Assembly (NCBI GenBank): GCA_938041615.1
Contig: CALISV010000187.1
Coordinates: forward strand, 1-10,069
Direction: 5' to 3'
Length of the DNA stretch: 10,069 bases
Source: an uncultured Campylobacter sp.
Lineage (GTDB): Bacteria; Campylobacterota; Campylobacteria; Campylobacterales; Campylobacteraceae
Made by a program: the position numbers and the translations under genes. Shown piece by piece: positions 1 to 6,762 of the stretch. How positions within the stretch are numbered: position 1 is the first letter of the stretch; each line of letters opens with the position of its first letter. The notes under the pieces were generated by a model. The model saw only the letters and a program-made list of their open reading frames with translations. It was not told where the DNA came from and ran no database searches.

Positions 1-352
1 CGACATCGCCGAGCTCATCGCCAAGGCCGGCGATGATCGCTTTTATCTCAGCCTCCAGCTCGTCTGAACTTAATTGCTTTGGCAAATAGCCGTTTATGAT
101 ATCGATCTCTTTTTGCTCGTTTTGCGCCAGATCGTCCCTGCCGCCGTTTTTATACTGCTCGATAGAGTCCATGCGGCGTTTGATCTGGGTTTGCAAGATC
201 GGTAGCACCTTTTCATCGGTCATCTCGATACGCTCGTCGACTTCGACTTGCTTGATGACTGAGTTTATGAGTCTTAGCGTGTCGCGGCGAAAGTTATCTT
301 TTTCTTTCATCGCAGTCTTGATATCGTCTAAAATTTTCTCTCTGATAGTCAC
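1..352 (-). CDS. yqeY: GatB/YqeY domain-containing protein (3' end outside window)
   Basis: The reverse strand from a GTG at 352-350 is open to the left edge and gives 117 residues, beginning VTIREKILDDIKTAMKEKDN. It continues through a helical, charged segment with RRDTLRLINSVIKQVEVDER and INGYLPKQLSSDELEAEI. This is the pattern of the YqeY family, a small all-helical protein of about 150 residues related to the tail domain of GatB and thought to bind tRNA or aid amidotransferases, though its true role is unsettled. Roughly the last 30 residues are missing because the window ends. A strong ribosome binding site (AAAGGAG) lies just upstream of the GTG, which fixes the start. It is divergent from the phosphate permease. 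The family call is confident; the function is not. Confidence 0.88.
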   Translation of the reverse strand, partial: MTIREKILDDIKTAMKEKDNFRRDTLRLINSVIKQVEVDERIEMTDEKVLPILQTQIKRRMDSIEQYKNGGRDDLAQNEQKEIDIINGYLPKQLSSDELEAEIKAIIAGLGDELGDV

Positions 353-380
353 TTTTTCTCCTTTAAATTTAAGTGGACAA

Positions 381-386
381 ATTATA
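381..386 (-). promoter_or_regulatory. -10 box for yqeY
   Basis: A perfect TATAAT is read on the minus strand, about 28 bases before the yqeY GTG and behind a T-rich tract, as is usual for Campylobacter sigma-70 promoters, which often lack a clear -35. Transcription would begin near 374, giving a leader of about 22 bases that contains the AAAGGAG site. Confidence 0.55.
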
Positions 387-449
387 ACGAAGCTAAAATT
401 TAAAGCTAATAAAACCGCCTAAATTTGGCTTGCTTAAGAAAAATATAGC

Positions 450-455
450 TATAAT
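450..455 (+). promoter_or_regulatory. -10 box for the phosphate permease gene
   Basis: A perfect TATAAT on the plus strand lies 27 bases before the TTG start of the permease. No good -35 is seen at 16-18 bases; a TTGCTT at 430-435 is too close (14 bases). The predicted start of transcription is near 462, leaving a leader of about 20 bases with the AAAAGGA ribosome site at 471-477. No phosphate-response operator was recognised. Confidence 0.55.
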
Positions 456-482
456 TAACCATTCATTTTTAAAAGGACTTGC

Positions 483-2027
483 TTGAGAAGCGACAATCTT
501 TTTGCCTTTGCGATCTTCGCTATTACCGCGTTTGGATTTTTCGTTTGGGGCTATCAGTACATCCCGACTCATCACTTTTTGCTTTTCAGTATCGCTAGTA
601 TTTTCGGTATCTTTATGGCGTTTAACATCGGCGGCAACGACGTTGCAAACTCCTTTGGCACGAGCGTAGGCGCCAAGACCGTCACGATAAAGCAAGCCCT
701 AGTTATAGCCGCTATTTTCGAGCTTAGCGGCGCGATATTCGCCGGCGGCGAGGTAACCAAAACCATACGCGAAGGCATAGTGAGCTTCCCGCAAGAGGGC
801 ACGGAGCCGATGCTTTTCGTACTGATTATGATGTCGGCGCTTTTGAGCTCGGGCATTTGGCTATTTATCGCGTCTAAAAAGGGTCTACCCATCTCCACGA
901 CGCACTCGATCGTAGGCGGTATCGTTGGCGCCGGGCTTACGATGGGCTTTACGACGATGAGCGGAGATAAGGCCCTAGCCATGGTTTCCTGGGGTGAGAT
1001 AGGCAGGATCGCCGTTAGCTGGGTCATCTCGCCGCTACTAGGAGGCATCCTTTCTTACTTTATTTACGGCTACATAAAATCTAAGATTTTGATCCCGACT
1101 CGCAAATTTACCCTTGAGCTAAAAGTGCTAAAACGTGAGCGCAAAGCCTACAAAGAGCGCTATTTACAAGGGCTAAAAACAAAACCCGAAAGCGAGCAGA
1201 TAAGGATACTAAGCAAGATCGCGGTCCTAGATGAGGACGACGTCGAAAGCGGCGAACGCAGCGAATACAAGCTCGCGATCAAAGCAATGAAAGAGCGCGA
1301 AAAAGAGTTAGATACGTCAAAAGCTATGCGTAAGCACATCCCGATGGTGGCCGGCATCGGCGCGATCATCATCTCGTCGATGATGCTATTTAAAGGCCTA
1401 GCGCACCTAAATCTCGACATCGGCTTCATCGGCACGATCTGGATCATCTGCGTCATCGGCATAGTCACCTATCTCGCTACGCTTGCGATGATAAACGTCA
1501 TGAAAAAAGATAACGCAGAAAAGAGCACGAACCGCATTTTCTCGTGGTTTCAGATATTTACGGCCTCCTCGTTTGCATTCTCTCACGGCGCCAACGACAT
1601 AGCAAACGCCGTAGGTCCATTTGCCGCGATCCTAGACGTGCTAAAAACAGGCTCGATAAACGCCACCGCTCCGGTGCCGGGAATTGCGATGGTGACATTT
1701 GGCATCTCGCTCGTGGTCGGGCTTTGGTTTTTGGGTAAAGAAGTCATCACCACGATAGGCAGCAAGCTAGCCGAGATCCTACCTACGACTGGCTTTAGCG
1801 CTGAGCTAGCCGCTAGTACCGTTATCCTGCTAGCTACCAAGCTAGGTATCCCTGTTTCCTCGACGCACATCCTCATCGGTGCGGTGCTTGGCATCGGTAT
1901 CCTAAACCGCGACGCCAACTGGAAAATGGTCAAACCTATCGTGCTTGCGTGGGTCATTACCCTACCGATCGCAGGCGGCTCGGCGGCACTTATTTACATG
2001 CTTCTTAAGACCGTACTAGGCTTGTAA
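483..2027 (+). CDS. pit: PiT-family inorganic phosphate transporter
   Basis: This 514-residue inner-membrane protein belongs to the PiT family, which imports phosphate (as metal-phosphate) with cations. The family's duplicated signature is plain: GGNDVANSFG at residues 50-59 and GANDIANAVGP at 369-379. Each is followed by a second paired motif, GLPISTTHSIVGG at 134-146 and GIPVSSTHILIG at 455-466. Several hydrophobic helices lie before and after a charged cytoplasmic loop at about 200-285, giving the usual two-halves-with-loop layout. Length fits the bacterial family. The start is TTG, chosen because AAAAGGA ends five bases before it; the nearby TTG at 479 is out of frame. The gene is monocistronic as seen, with no PhoU/DUF47 partner beside it. 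Phosphate is the best substrate guess; sulfate or other anions are less likely. Confidence 0.93.
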   Translation: MRSDNLFAFAIFAITAFGFFVWGYQYIPTHHFLLFSIASIFGIFMAFNIGGNDVANSFGTSVGAKTVTIKQALVIAAIFELSGAIFAGGEVTKTIREGIVSFPQEGTEPMLFVLIMMSALLSSGIWLFIASKKGLPISTTHSIVGGIVGAGLTMGFTTMSGDKALAMVSWGEIGRIAVSWVISPLLGGILSYFIYGYIKSKILIPTRKFTLELKVLKRERKAYKERYLQGLKTKPESEQIRILSKIAVLDEDDVESGERSEYKLAIKAMKEREKELDTSKAMRKHIPMVAGIGAIIISSMMLFKGLAHLNLDIGFIGTIWIICVIGIVTYLATLAMINVMKKDNAEKSTNRIFSWFQIFTASSFAFSHGANDIANAVGPFAAILDVLKTGSINATAPVPGIAMVTFGISLVVGLWFLGKEVITTIGSKLAEILPTTGFSAELAASTVILLATKLGIPVSSTHILIGAVLGIGILNRDANWKMVKPIVLAWVITLPIAGGSAALIYMLLKTVLGL

Positions 2028-2075
2028 ATTTTACTATTTGCAAGCTTTCGGTTCATGCTTTTTAGCCCTAAATTT

Positions 2076-2111
2076 TACAATTTTGACTTGATTATTTTTG
2101 GCAAAATTGTA
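2076..2111 (+). terminator. Possible terminator hairpin after the phosphate permease
   Basis: A perfect 10-base inverted repeat, TACAATTTTG (2076-2085) and CAAAATTGTA (2102-2111), with a 16-base loop is followed on the plus strand by TTTT. The stem is mostly A/T, so it would be weak. It lies 49 bases after the permease stop, between two convergent genes. It could instead be a protein-binding site. Confidence 0.35.
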
Positions 2112-2185
2112 TTTTAGTGCAGTTTGCCGTCTCGTCAAATTTGACATCCGTAGCCCGTTTGAGTATTAAGGTTTTGCAGCACGAG

Positions 2186-2212
2186 ACGAGTATAAAAGCA
2201 ATTTTTACTCGT
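2186..2212. repeat. Inverted repeat spanning the lipoprotein stop codon
   Basis: ACGAGTA (2186-2192) and TACTCGT (2206-2212) form a 7-base stem that encloses the end of the lipoprotein gene; its TAA stop lies at 2207-2205. ACGAGACG at 2181-2188 is also the reverse complement of CGTCTCGT at 2128-2135, so a longer alternative pairing is possible. No T-tract follows on the minus strand, so a terminator role is only possible. Confidence 0.35.
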
Positions 2213-2822
2213 TGCTTATTAACGAGAGGTTTCTACAGCCGATCTCATCGCCCATCTCACAGCCCATTTTGTAAAATTTCATCGCCGCTTCCAAGTCTGC
2301 GGTTTTAACGCCTAGCGAAAACTGATGCATACCGCCTAGATTTGAGCAGCTTTGCGCATGTTCTAGCTGCAGGCACGACTTCTCATAGAGCCTGCGCGCC
2401 GCGGTAAAATCGTGCTCCGTACCGCGTCCTAGGCGGTAAAAGTTAGCCGCGTTATAGCAGCCGTATTTGTTACCGAGTTTGCAGGATTTCGCAAATATCG
2501 TCAAAATCTCGCTCTCTTCCTTGCTTTTTAGCTTTTGATGTAGCGATCCTAGATTTGAGCAGGCGATACCCTCTTTATCGTCGCAGGCTTTTTGGTAGCA
2601 CAGCTTAGCGCGCTCGTAGTCTTTGTCGTTTTCAAATTTCACGCCCGTATTGTTACACTCTTTTGGGGTTTTATCGTCGCAGATGTGCTTTATTTCGGCA
2701 TTTGTGATAGGCATTGGGGTGCCAGGGTTTGCCTTTTTTTGTGCGGCACAACCGCTAGCAAACGCCGCAACCAGCGTAAAAATGATAACGTGCGAGATAG
2801 TTTGAGAAATAGCGCGTTTCAA
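2205..2822 (-). CDS. Cysteine-rich Sel1-repeat (Hcp-like) lipoprotein
   Basis: The 205-residue product starts with a lipoprotein signal: MKR, a hydrophobic stretch at about 9-22, then the lipobox ASGC with the acylated cysteine at 25. The mature part is a chain of helical Sel1-like repeats (for example ACSNLGSLHQ, YEKSC, CSNLGGMHQ). Five cysteine pairs stand out: 48/56, 80/88, 114/122, 150/159 and 188/196. In Helicobacter cysteine-rich proteins (Hcp) each Sel1-like repeat is locked by one such disulfide, so I infer an oxidised periplasmic or surface lipoprotein that binds a protein or peptidoglycan partner. The precise role is unknown. The start is TTG, with AAGG seven bases upstream; a weak -10 (TAAGAT) is read at 2856-2851. 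It stands alone, convergent with the permease. Confidence 0.85.
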   Translation of the reverse strand: MKRAISQTISHVIIFTLVAAFASGCAAQKKANPGTPMPITNAEIKHICDDKTPKECNNTGVKFENDKDYERAKLCYQKACDDKEGIACSNLGSLHQKLKSKEESEILTIFAKSCKLGNKYGCYNAANFYRLGRGTEHDFTAARRLYEKSCLQLEHAQSCSNLGGMHQFSLGVKTADLEAAMKFYKMGCEMGDEIGCRNLSLISNE

Positions 2823-2994
2823 AATTTAGCCTTAAGAAAAATTTGCCTTAATCTTACCTTACGTTCGCCAAAATAACGCTTAAAATAAACTTTAAAAACT
2901 CAATTACAATCAAACATAGACGAGTTTGTAACAAATTTATTGCTCATTAAAAGAGCGTTTCTAGCACGTTAAGACAAATTTACGCTTAATTTTA

Positions 2995-3069
2995 TATCTA
3001 AATTTGGCGCCTATCGTCGTTCGTAAATTTAAAAATTTAATACCGACAAAAAGCGCCAAATTTATAGAT
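2995..3069. repeat. Nested inverted repeat with 11-base perfect arms
   Basis: AAATTTGGCGC (3000-3010) and GCGCCAAATTT (3053-3063) are perfect reverse complements with 42 bases between them. Inside them GTCG (3016-3019) pairs with CGAC (3044-3047), and TAAATTT (3024-3030) pairs with AAATTTA (3033-3039), so the whole block can fold as one interrupted hairpin. It lies 57-120 bases downstream of the receptor stop. On the minus strand the first arm is followed by TTTTT, so it may take part in ending the receptor transcript. Confidence 0.5.
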
Positions 3070-3075
3070 TAGATC

Positions 3076-3103
3076 GCCGCGCTCGTAAATCAAGCCGCGC
3101 GGC
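3076..3103 (-). terminator. GC-rich hairpin just after the receptor gene
   Basis: GCCGCGC (3076-3082) and GCGCGGC (3097-3103) form a 7-base all-G/C stem with a 14-base loop, starting 17 bases after the receptor stop. The right arm is also part of the self-complementary GCCGCGCGGC (3094-3103). No T-tract follows directly on the minus strand, though TTTTT occurs about 25 bases later. It is a likely RNA structure at the operon end, either a terminator or a 3' stabiliser. Confidence 0.4.
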
Positions 3104-3119
3104 AAAATCCAAAAATCAC

Positions 3120-5259
3120 TTAGAAACTATACGTAAAGCCTAGATTAAACGTTCTTGGGTCGCCGTAGACCATCTTGTTGTTTCCGATGCCCTCGAAGTA
3201 TTTTTTGTTAAATACGTTATCGATGTTTAGCTGAATGTCAAAGTTTTTACTTATCTTGTAGCCAAACATCAAATTTGCCAGCGTGTAGGCCTTTTGCGTG
3301 ATTTCGTTTGCGCCGCTACCGACGTAAATTTTACTTTTATACTGCACTCCCGCACCCGCTCTAAAGTCCGCTATAGAGTATTTGGCAAATAGATTTGCCG
3401 TAGTGCGCGAGCTTTCGGTGTCAAATTTCTTACCTTCTGCGTCCTTAGCGTTAAAGTGAGTAAGCCCAAGACCTAGGCTTAAATTTTGATTTATCTCGCC
3501 GTTTACGTCTACTTCAAAGCCCTTGCTCGTCACGCCCTTTTTAGCTTCGTACGCGTCAGTCGTAGTGCCTGGGATCTTTTGTCCGGTTTTTGCACCTAGC
3601 TTATCTTGTACGACCTTAAATACGCCAAATGAAGCCGAAAGCGCGCCGTCAAAATAATCTCCCTTTATGCCAAGCTCATAGTCTTTACCTTGGATTGGAT
3701 CTAAGTATTTGTCGTTGATATCCTTTACGGTTTGGGGTTTAAAGATGCTTGTATAGCTAGCATAAAGCGTGTGGTTTTCGCCGATGTCGTACGTGATGCC
3801 TAGATACGGCGTGATTTCTTGAGTGAAATTTCTATTTCCGTTGCCGCCCGTGATGCGGTACTTATAGTAGCTCATTCTGGCTCCTAGCAAAAACTTAAGC
3901 TCGTCCGTGATTGAGAATTTATTAGCCAAATATACGGCCTTTTGCACCGTTTTATCGGCGTTGTTTTGATCGGCGTAAGGTAGCTTCGGGTCGTCTAGGT
4001 GTAGGTTGTTAAAATCTATCCTAGTGCGCGCCGCATAGGCTAGGCCTGCCGGAGTCGTGCGGCTATTCCAGTAGCTACTGACGTTGTCGGAGCTTTTTTT
4101 ATAGTTGTTGTACATAGCGCCGAAAACCGCCTCGTGAGGCAAGCTAAACGCTTCGTAGGGCAGGTTTACGTAGGCGTCTACGTTGTGGATATTTTCCTCG
4201 CGTTTGTTTGCATAGACGCTAAGCCCGCTAACATCGCCTGTGTCGTCTAAATTTACCTTGCCGCCGTAGTAGAGCAAATTAGTATCCGTATTTGCGCGGC
4301 GGAAGGAGTAGGAGAGATTTAGGCTGGCTTCGTTTTCAAAATAGTGCCTAAAATCGGCATAAACGTCAAAAGTCTTGATATCCCATCTAGTCCAAGGCTG
4401 CGAGAAAATTTCATTTTTACTAAACTCGCGCCTAACGTCGTTTTTATAAAACGCAGGCATTCCTCCCCAGCGTATGCCATGGCGCTTTAGCTCCTGATAA
4501 AAAGCGCCTAGGCTTAGCCACGAGCTATCCATGATATCTGCATCAACAACGCCGTAGATAGCGGTGTTTTTACGGTTATAGTAGTCCATATACGAGCGAG
4601 ACTTCTCGTGCATAAACGACGCTCTAGCTCGCACGTTACCATCGGCAGTTACGGGAGTCTGCACGTCGCCCGATACGCCGTATCTATCGTAAGAGCCCGC
4701 ACTTAGTTTGAAATTTCCCGTCAATTCTTTTGAATTTGCTCTTTTTCGGATGAAATCTAAGCTAGCCGCCGGATTGCCTGCACCCGCTAGTAGGCCGTTT
4801 GCGCCCTTTACGACCTCGACGCGCTCATACGGCAACATGCTCATATCGTTTGCGCCCAGGCTAAATCCGCCGAAACTTGGCATCGAATCAAGCAAATAAT
4901 AATCTATCTTAAAGCCTCTTGCCGTAGGATATACGCGCTCGTCCCACTTGCTAAGCGTGACGCCGGGGATATTTCGCAAAAGCATCTGATAGTCATTGAT
5001 ATTTTGATCCTTTAGTCTGGCCTCGGTGATGACGGTTAGCGATTGAGGCGTTTGGCGCGAGGTGAGATCTAGGCCTCGTGGTGCTTTTTACAAGCTCTTT
5101 TGCGTTGTATTTGACATCGTCGCGCCTTTGTTCGCTCGTTACCTCCACGGCACGAAGCGTCTCTTTGCCGGCTGAACTCTCGCCGTTTTGGGCGGCTAAA
5201 ATTTGAACGGACGCTAGCAAATTTATCGCCGCAACCGAAAACAAAATTTTATTTCTCAT
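3120..5259 (-). pseudogene. TonB-dependent siderophore receptor, frameshifted
   Basis: An outer-membrane ferric-siderophore receptor is encoded in two frames. Residues 1-61 lie in the frame from ATG 5259: signal peptide ending about ILAA at 20-23, then a TonB-box-like region around LRAVEVTSE. Dropping one base at 5076 restores the plug domain, GLDLTSRQTPQSLTVITEAR, which joins the second frame (621 residues from 4985). That frame carries IPGVTLSKWDERVYPTARGF, then the plug hallmark ERVEVVKGANGLLAGAGNPA, a long beta-barrel and a C-terminal phenylalanine (GFTYSF). The repaired protein would be 712 residues, normal for the FpvA/FhuE/FoxA-like class. As read, translation stops at 4993 after a missense tail. 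The start has a perfect AAAAGGAG site and overlaps the PepSY gene stop as ATGA. Ligand unknown; a hydroxamate-type xenosiderophore is plausible. A sequencing error is the main alternative to a real mutation. Confidence 0.87.
5076..5076 (-). other. Single-base insertion breaking the receptor frame
   Basis: On the minus strand the codons read AGC ACC ACG, then an extra A, then GGC CTA GAT CTC ACC. Removing that A gives S-T-T-G-L-D-L-T, matching the (T)G-L-x-L beginning of siderophore-receptor plugs, and leads without a stop into the rest of the protein. The extra base could sit anywhere in a few bases around 5076. The site is not a homopolymer or short tandem repeat, so slipped-strand phase variation is not indicated. 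Confidence 0.75.
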
Positions 5260-6341
5260 CTTTTTCTCCTTTTAAAATTTGATCTTTTTATCCACAAGTA
5301 AATCCCCGAAACGCTAAGCGCAAGCGGCGCTAAACCGCACAAAAACCAGATAAATTTGGTCGCTGCATTATAGTCGCCGTAGTGAGCGCGCCTAAACGTC
5401 GATAAAAATTTATCCGTTTTGCTTGCTAGCTCTATATCTTTTACGTCGATTAAATTTGCGCTATTTTTATCGTAAGTAACGGTGCTTGAGTACTGGCTAT
5501 GCAGGAAGCTTTGCTGCGGTTTTTGCCCGTAAAGCGTGATATTTGCACCATCATAAAACGGAAAACTAACGTAATGCGTCCTAAATCCGGGCATATCCGA
5601 GGCCGCTTTTTGTACCAGGGCGTCGATTGAGATATTTTTGTCGTAAATTTGCGGACCGATTACGAATTTAGAATTATCAAAAGGCGGCATAAACATAAAC
5701 CTAAGCTCCCACCAAGCACCGCTAAGCGCGACCGCAAAGATAACGGGCGTCGAAAAAACGCCGATAAATTTATGCGAATCGCTCATAAAAACCGCCATTC
5801 TCGCAAACCGAAGGCGCAGCAAATTCGCCCAAAAATTTCGGTAAATGATAAAGCCGCTAATCGAAATAATAAAAGCAAAAATCGCCGTTAGCCCAAGCAA
5901 AATTTGACCGCTTTTTTCAAGAAGCAAATTTTCGTGAAGCTCGGTAATAACCCCGATAAATCCGCTATCGTGCGGTACGAGACCGCTTTTTATCTCTCCG
6001 CTAAATGCGTCTAGATACACGCACGCCCACTCTTTTTCGCCCGCGCCGTGCTCTAGTAGCCAAATTTTGTCCGTTTTTTGGGGATCTACGTCGATATTCC
6101 AGCCTACGATCTCGTGATGCGGATACTCTTTTTCTATTTTTTCTCTCAGTTCGTCAAATTTTAGCCTCTTTTTATTGTCGATATCCGCTATATAGATGGT
6201 GTCAGGCATTAAAATATTATTTATCTCGTCTTTATAAACCAAAACCGAACCCGTAAAGCATACGATAACTAGCGGAATGCAAAATATCAGCGAAGCGTAA
6301 GTGTGAATCTTGTACATAATCTTTTTGTCAAGTATTTTCAC
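5256..6341 (-). CDS. PepSY-associated TM protein (iron-siderophore membrane partner)
   Basis: The 361-residue product has the layout of PepSY_TM proteins: a first helix at about 15-36, a periplasmic domain at 38-145, helices at about 147-168 and 191-211, a second periplasmic domain at 215-325, and a last helix at about 328-351 before a basic tail (KRSNFKRRKR). Histidines near the membrane faces, H13, H136 (ELHENLL), H190 (DSHKFIG) and H320 (RRAHYGDY), are of the kind kept in this family and could bind haem. Related proteins (FoxB, FpvG, PiuB-like) sit with siderophore receptors and are linked to periplasmic reduction or release of iron. Here the stop overlaps the receptor ATG by four bases, a sign of translational coupling. 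I use the GTG at 6341; its AAGGG is 12 bases away, so the ATG at 6317 (residue 9) is an alternative start. Reductase activity is inferred. Confidence 0.87.
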   Translation of the reverse strand: MKILDKKIMYKIHTYASLIFCIPLVIVCFTGSVLVYKDEINNILMPDTIYIADIDNKKRLKFDELREKIEKEYPHHEIVGWNIDVDPQKTDKIWLLEHGAGEKEWACVYLDAFSGEIKSGLVPHDSGFIGVITELHENLLLEKSGQILLGLTAIFAFIISISGFIIYRNFWANLLRLRFARMAVFMSDSHKFIGVFSTPVIFAVALSGAWWELRFMFMPPFDNSKFVIGPQIYDKNISIDALVQKAASDMPGFRTHYVSFPFYDGANITLYGQKPQQSFLHSQYSSTVTYDKNSANLIDVKDIELASKTDKFLSTFRRAHYGDYNAATKFIWFLCGLAPLALSVSGIYLWIKRSNFKRRKR

Positions 6342-6384
6342 GTTAAAAATTTGCCCTTTTAAAATTTACTTTAAATCGGCGCGG

Positions 6385-6393
6385 ATTCTAGCA
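6385..6393 (-). promoter_or_regulatory. Extended -10 promoter of the PepSY-receptor operon
   Basis: The minus strand reads TGCTAGAAT, an extended -10 (TGN plus TAGAAT, five of six matches to consensus), preceded by an A/T-rich tract with no clear -35. Transcription would start near 6378, giving a leader of about 37 bases before the GTG start. Confidence 0.45.
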
Positions 6394-6401
6394 TTTTAAA
6401 A

Positions 6402-6427
6402 ATTAATAATTTCTAAAACCATTATCA
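6402..6427. promoter_or_regulatory. Fur-box-like site overlapping the promoter
   Basis: AATAAT (6405-6410) and ATTATC (6421-6426) form an inverted pair, close to the GATAAT/ATTATC half-sites of Fur boxes but spaced a few bases wider than the 19-base consensus. It covers the -35 region of the PepSY-receptor promoter, where a repressor would act. Iron repression is expected for such an operon, but the match is imperfect. Confidence 0.35.
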
Positions 6428-6464
6428 AAAATATGGCTAGCAATTAGTAGGAAAAATACTTTGC

Positions 6465-6478
6465 GATAAAATTTTATC
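6465..6478. promoter_or_regulatory. Perfect 14-base palindrome GATAAAATTTTATC
   Basis: This exact palindrome lies 124 bases upstream of the PepSY GTG and about 75 bases before its -10. Its GATA/TATC ends recall a Fur site, so it may be a second operator, but A/T-rich palindromes also arise by chance in this DNA. Confidence 0.3.
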
Positions 6479-6554
6479 AAGCAAATTTAGCCGGTAAATT
6501 TGATCGTCCGTCAGACAAACAAAGCGCCGAATTTCGCTCGTAAAATTATGCCAA

Positions 6555-6581
6555 TTAAAAGCTCGGCAAAATCGGCCGAGT
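6555..6581 (-). terminator. Candidate rho-independent terminator for the efflux gene
   Basis: On the minus strand CTCGGC (6580-6575), a 7-base loop and GCCGAG (6567-6562) make a six-base G/C-rich stem followed at once by CTTTTAATT. This is the most terminator-like structure in the gap, 182 bases after the efflux gene stop and before the next promoter. Confidence 0.5.
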
Positions 6582-6612
6582 AAAGCTGGCAAAGAAGGTT
6601 AAATTAGGCCGT

Positions 6613-6636
6613 AGGCAAAAGCGATTTTGACGCTTT
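6613..6636 (-). terminator. Second small terminator-like hairpin
   Basis: On the minus strand AAAGCG (6636-6631) and CGCTTT (6623-6618) pair around a 7-base loop and are followed by TGCC, so the T-run CTTTT is shared with the stem. It is weaker than the hairpin at 6562-6580. Confidence 0.3.
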
Positions 6637-6672
6637 AAATTTGAGTAAATTTTAAAAATCCAAAAACCAAGC

Positions 6673-6742
6673 AAAATCAGCCTAGGCGCAATTTGGCTGA
6701 GCCGTTAAATTTAAGCGCGAATTTAACTCAGGCCCAGCCGAA
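6673..6742 (-). repeat. Long hairpin with a mutually exclusive second stem
   Basis: Arms GGCTGAGCC (6695-6703) and GGCCCAGCC (6731-6739) pair with one mismatch. Inside them GTTAAATT (6704-6711) and AATTTAAC (6720-6727) pair perfectly around an 8-base loop, with a 3-base bulge between the two helices. On the minus strand TCAGCC (6700-6695) can instead pair with GGCTGA (6682-6677), which is followed by TTTT. The block starts about 20 bases after the efflux gene stop and may end or stabilise its mRNA. Confidence 0.45.
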
Positions 6743-6762
6743 AGCAAGCTCAAATTTAAGCC

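Larger units (their letters stand above)
6342..6762. other. 421-base intergenic region: operon promoter and hairpins
   Basis: No gene is supported here. The part nearest the PepSY gene (6378-6480) holds a promoter and two Fur-like palindromic sites. The remainder (6555-6742) carries several short inverted repeats oriented to act on the minus-strand transcript of the efflux gene. The DNA is AAATTT-rich. Confidence 0.6.

Noticed and set aside
393..695. 100-residue minus-strand frame over the start of the phosphate permease
   Set aside because: It lies opposite the permease start and promoter, has no ribosome site or recognisable domain, and the permease frame is clearly the real gene.
572..1048. 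158-residue minus-strand frame inside the phosphate permease
   Set aside because: It is a shadow frame of the permease; it is proline- and isoleucine-rich with no motif.
2595..2876. 94-residue plus-strand frame opposite the lipoprotein gene
   Set aside because: It lies opposite the signal peptide and first repeats of the lipoprotein, with no start signals and no domain.
2881..2999. A tRNA or small RNA gene in the A/T-rich gap
   Set aside because: No cloverleaf-like arms or T-loop motif was found; only a short GCTC/GAGC stem is present.
5085..5091. Slipped-strand phase variation of the receptor through the AAAAA run (minus strand, near codons 57-58)
   Set aside because: The frame change maps to about 5076, downstream of this short run, because the codons for K-S-T-T between them fit the expected protein; the run is also too short to be a typical phase-variable tract.
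4993..5259. An independent 88-residue secreted protein
   Set aside because: Its first 61 residues are the signal peptide and TonB-box region of the receptor; the remaining tail is out-of-frame translation after the insertion.
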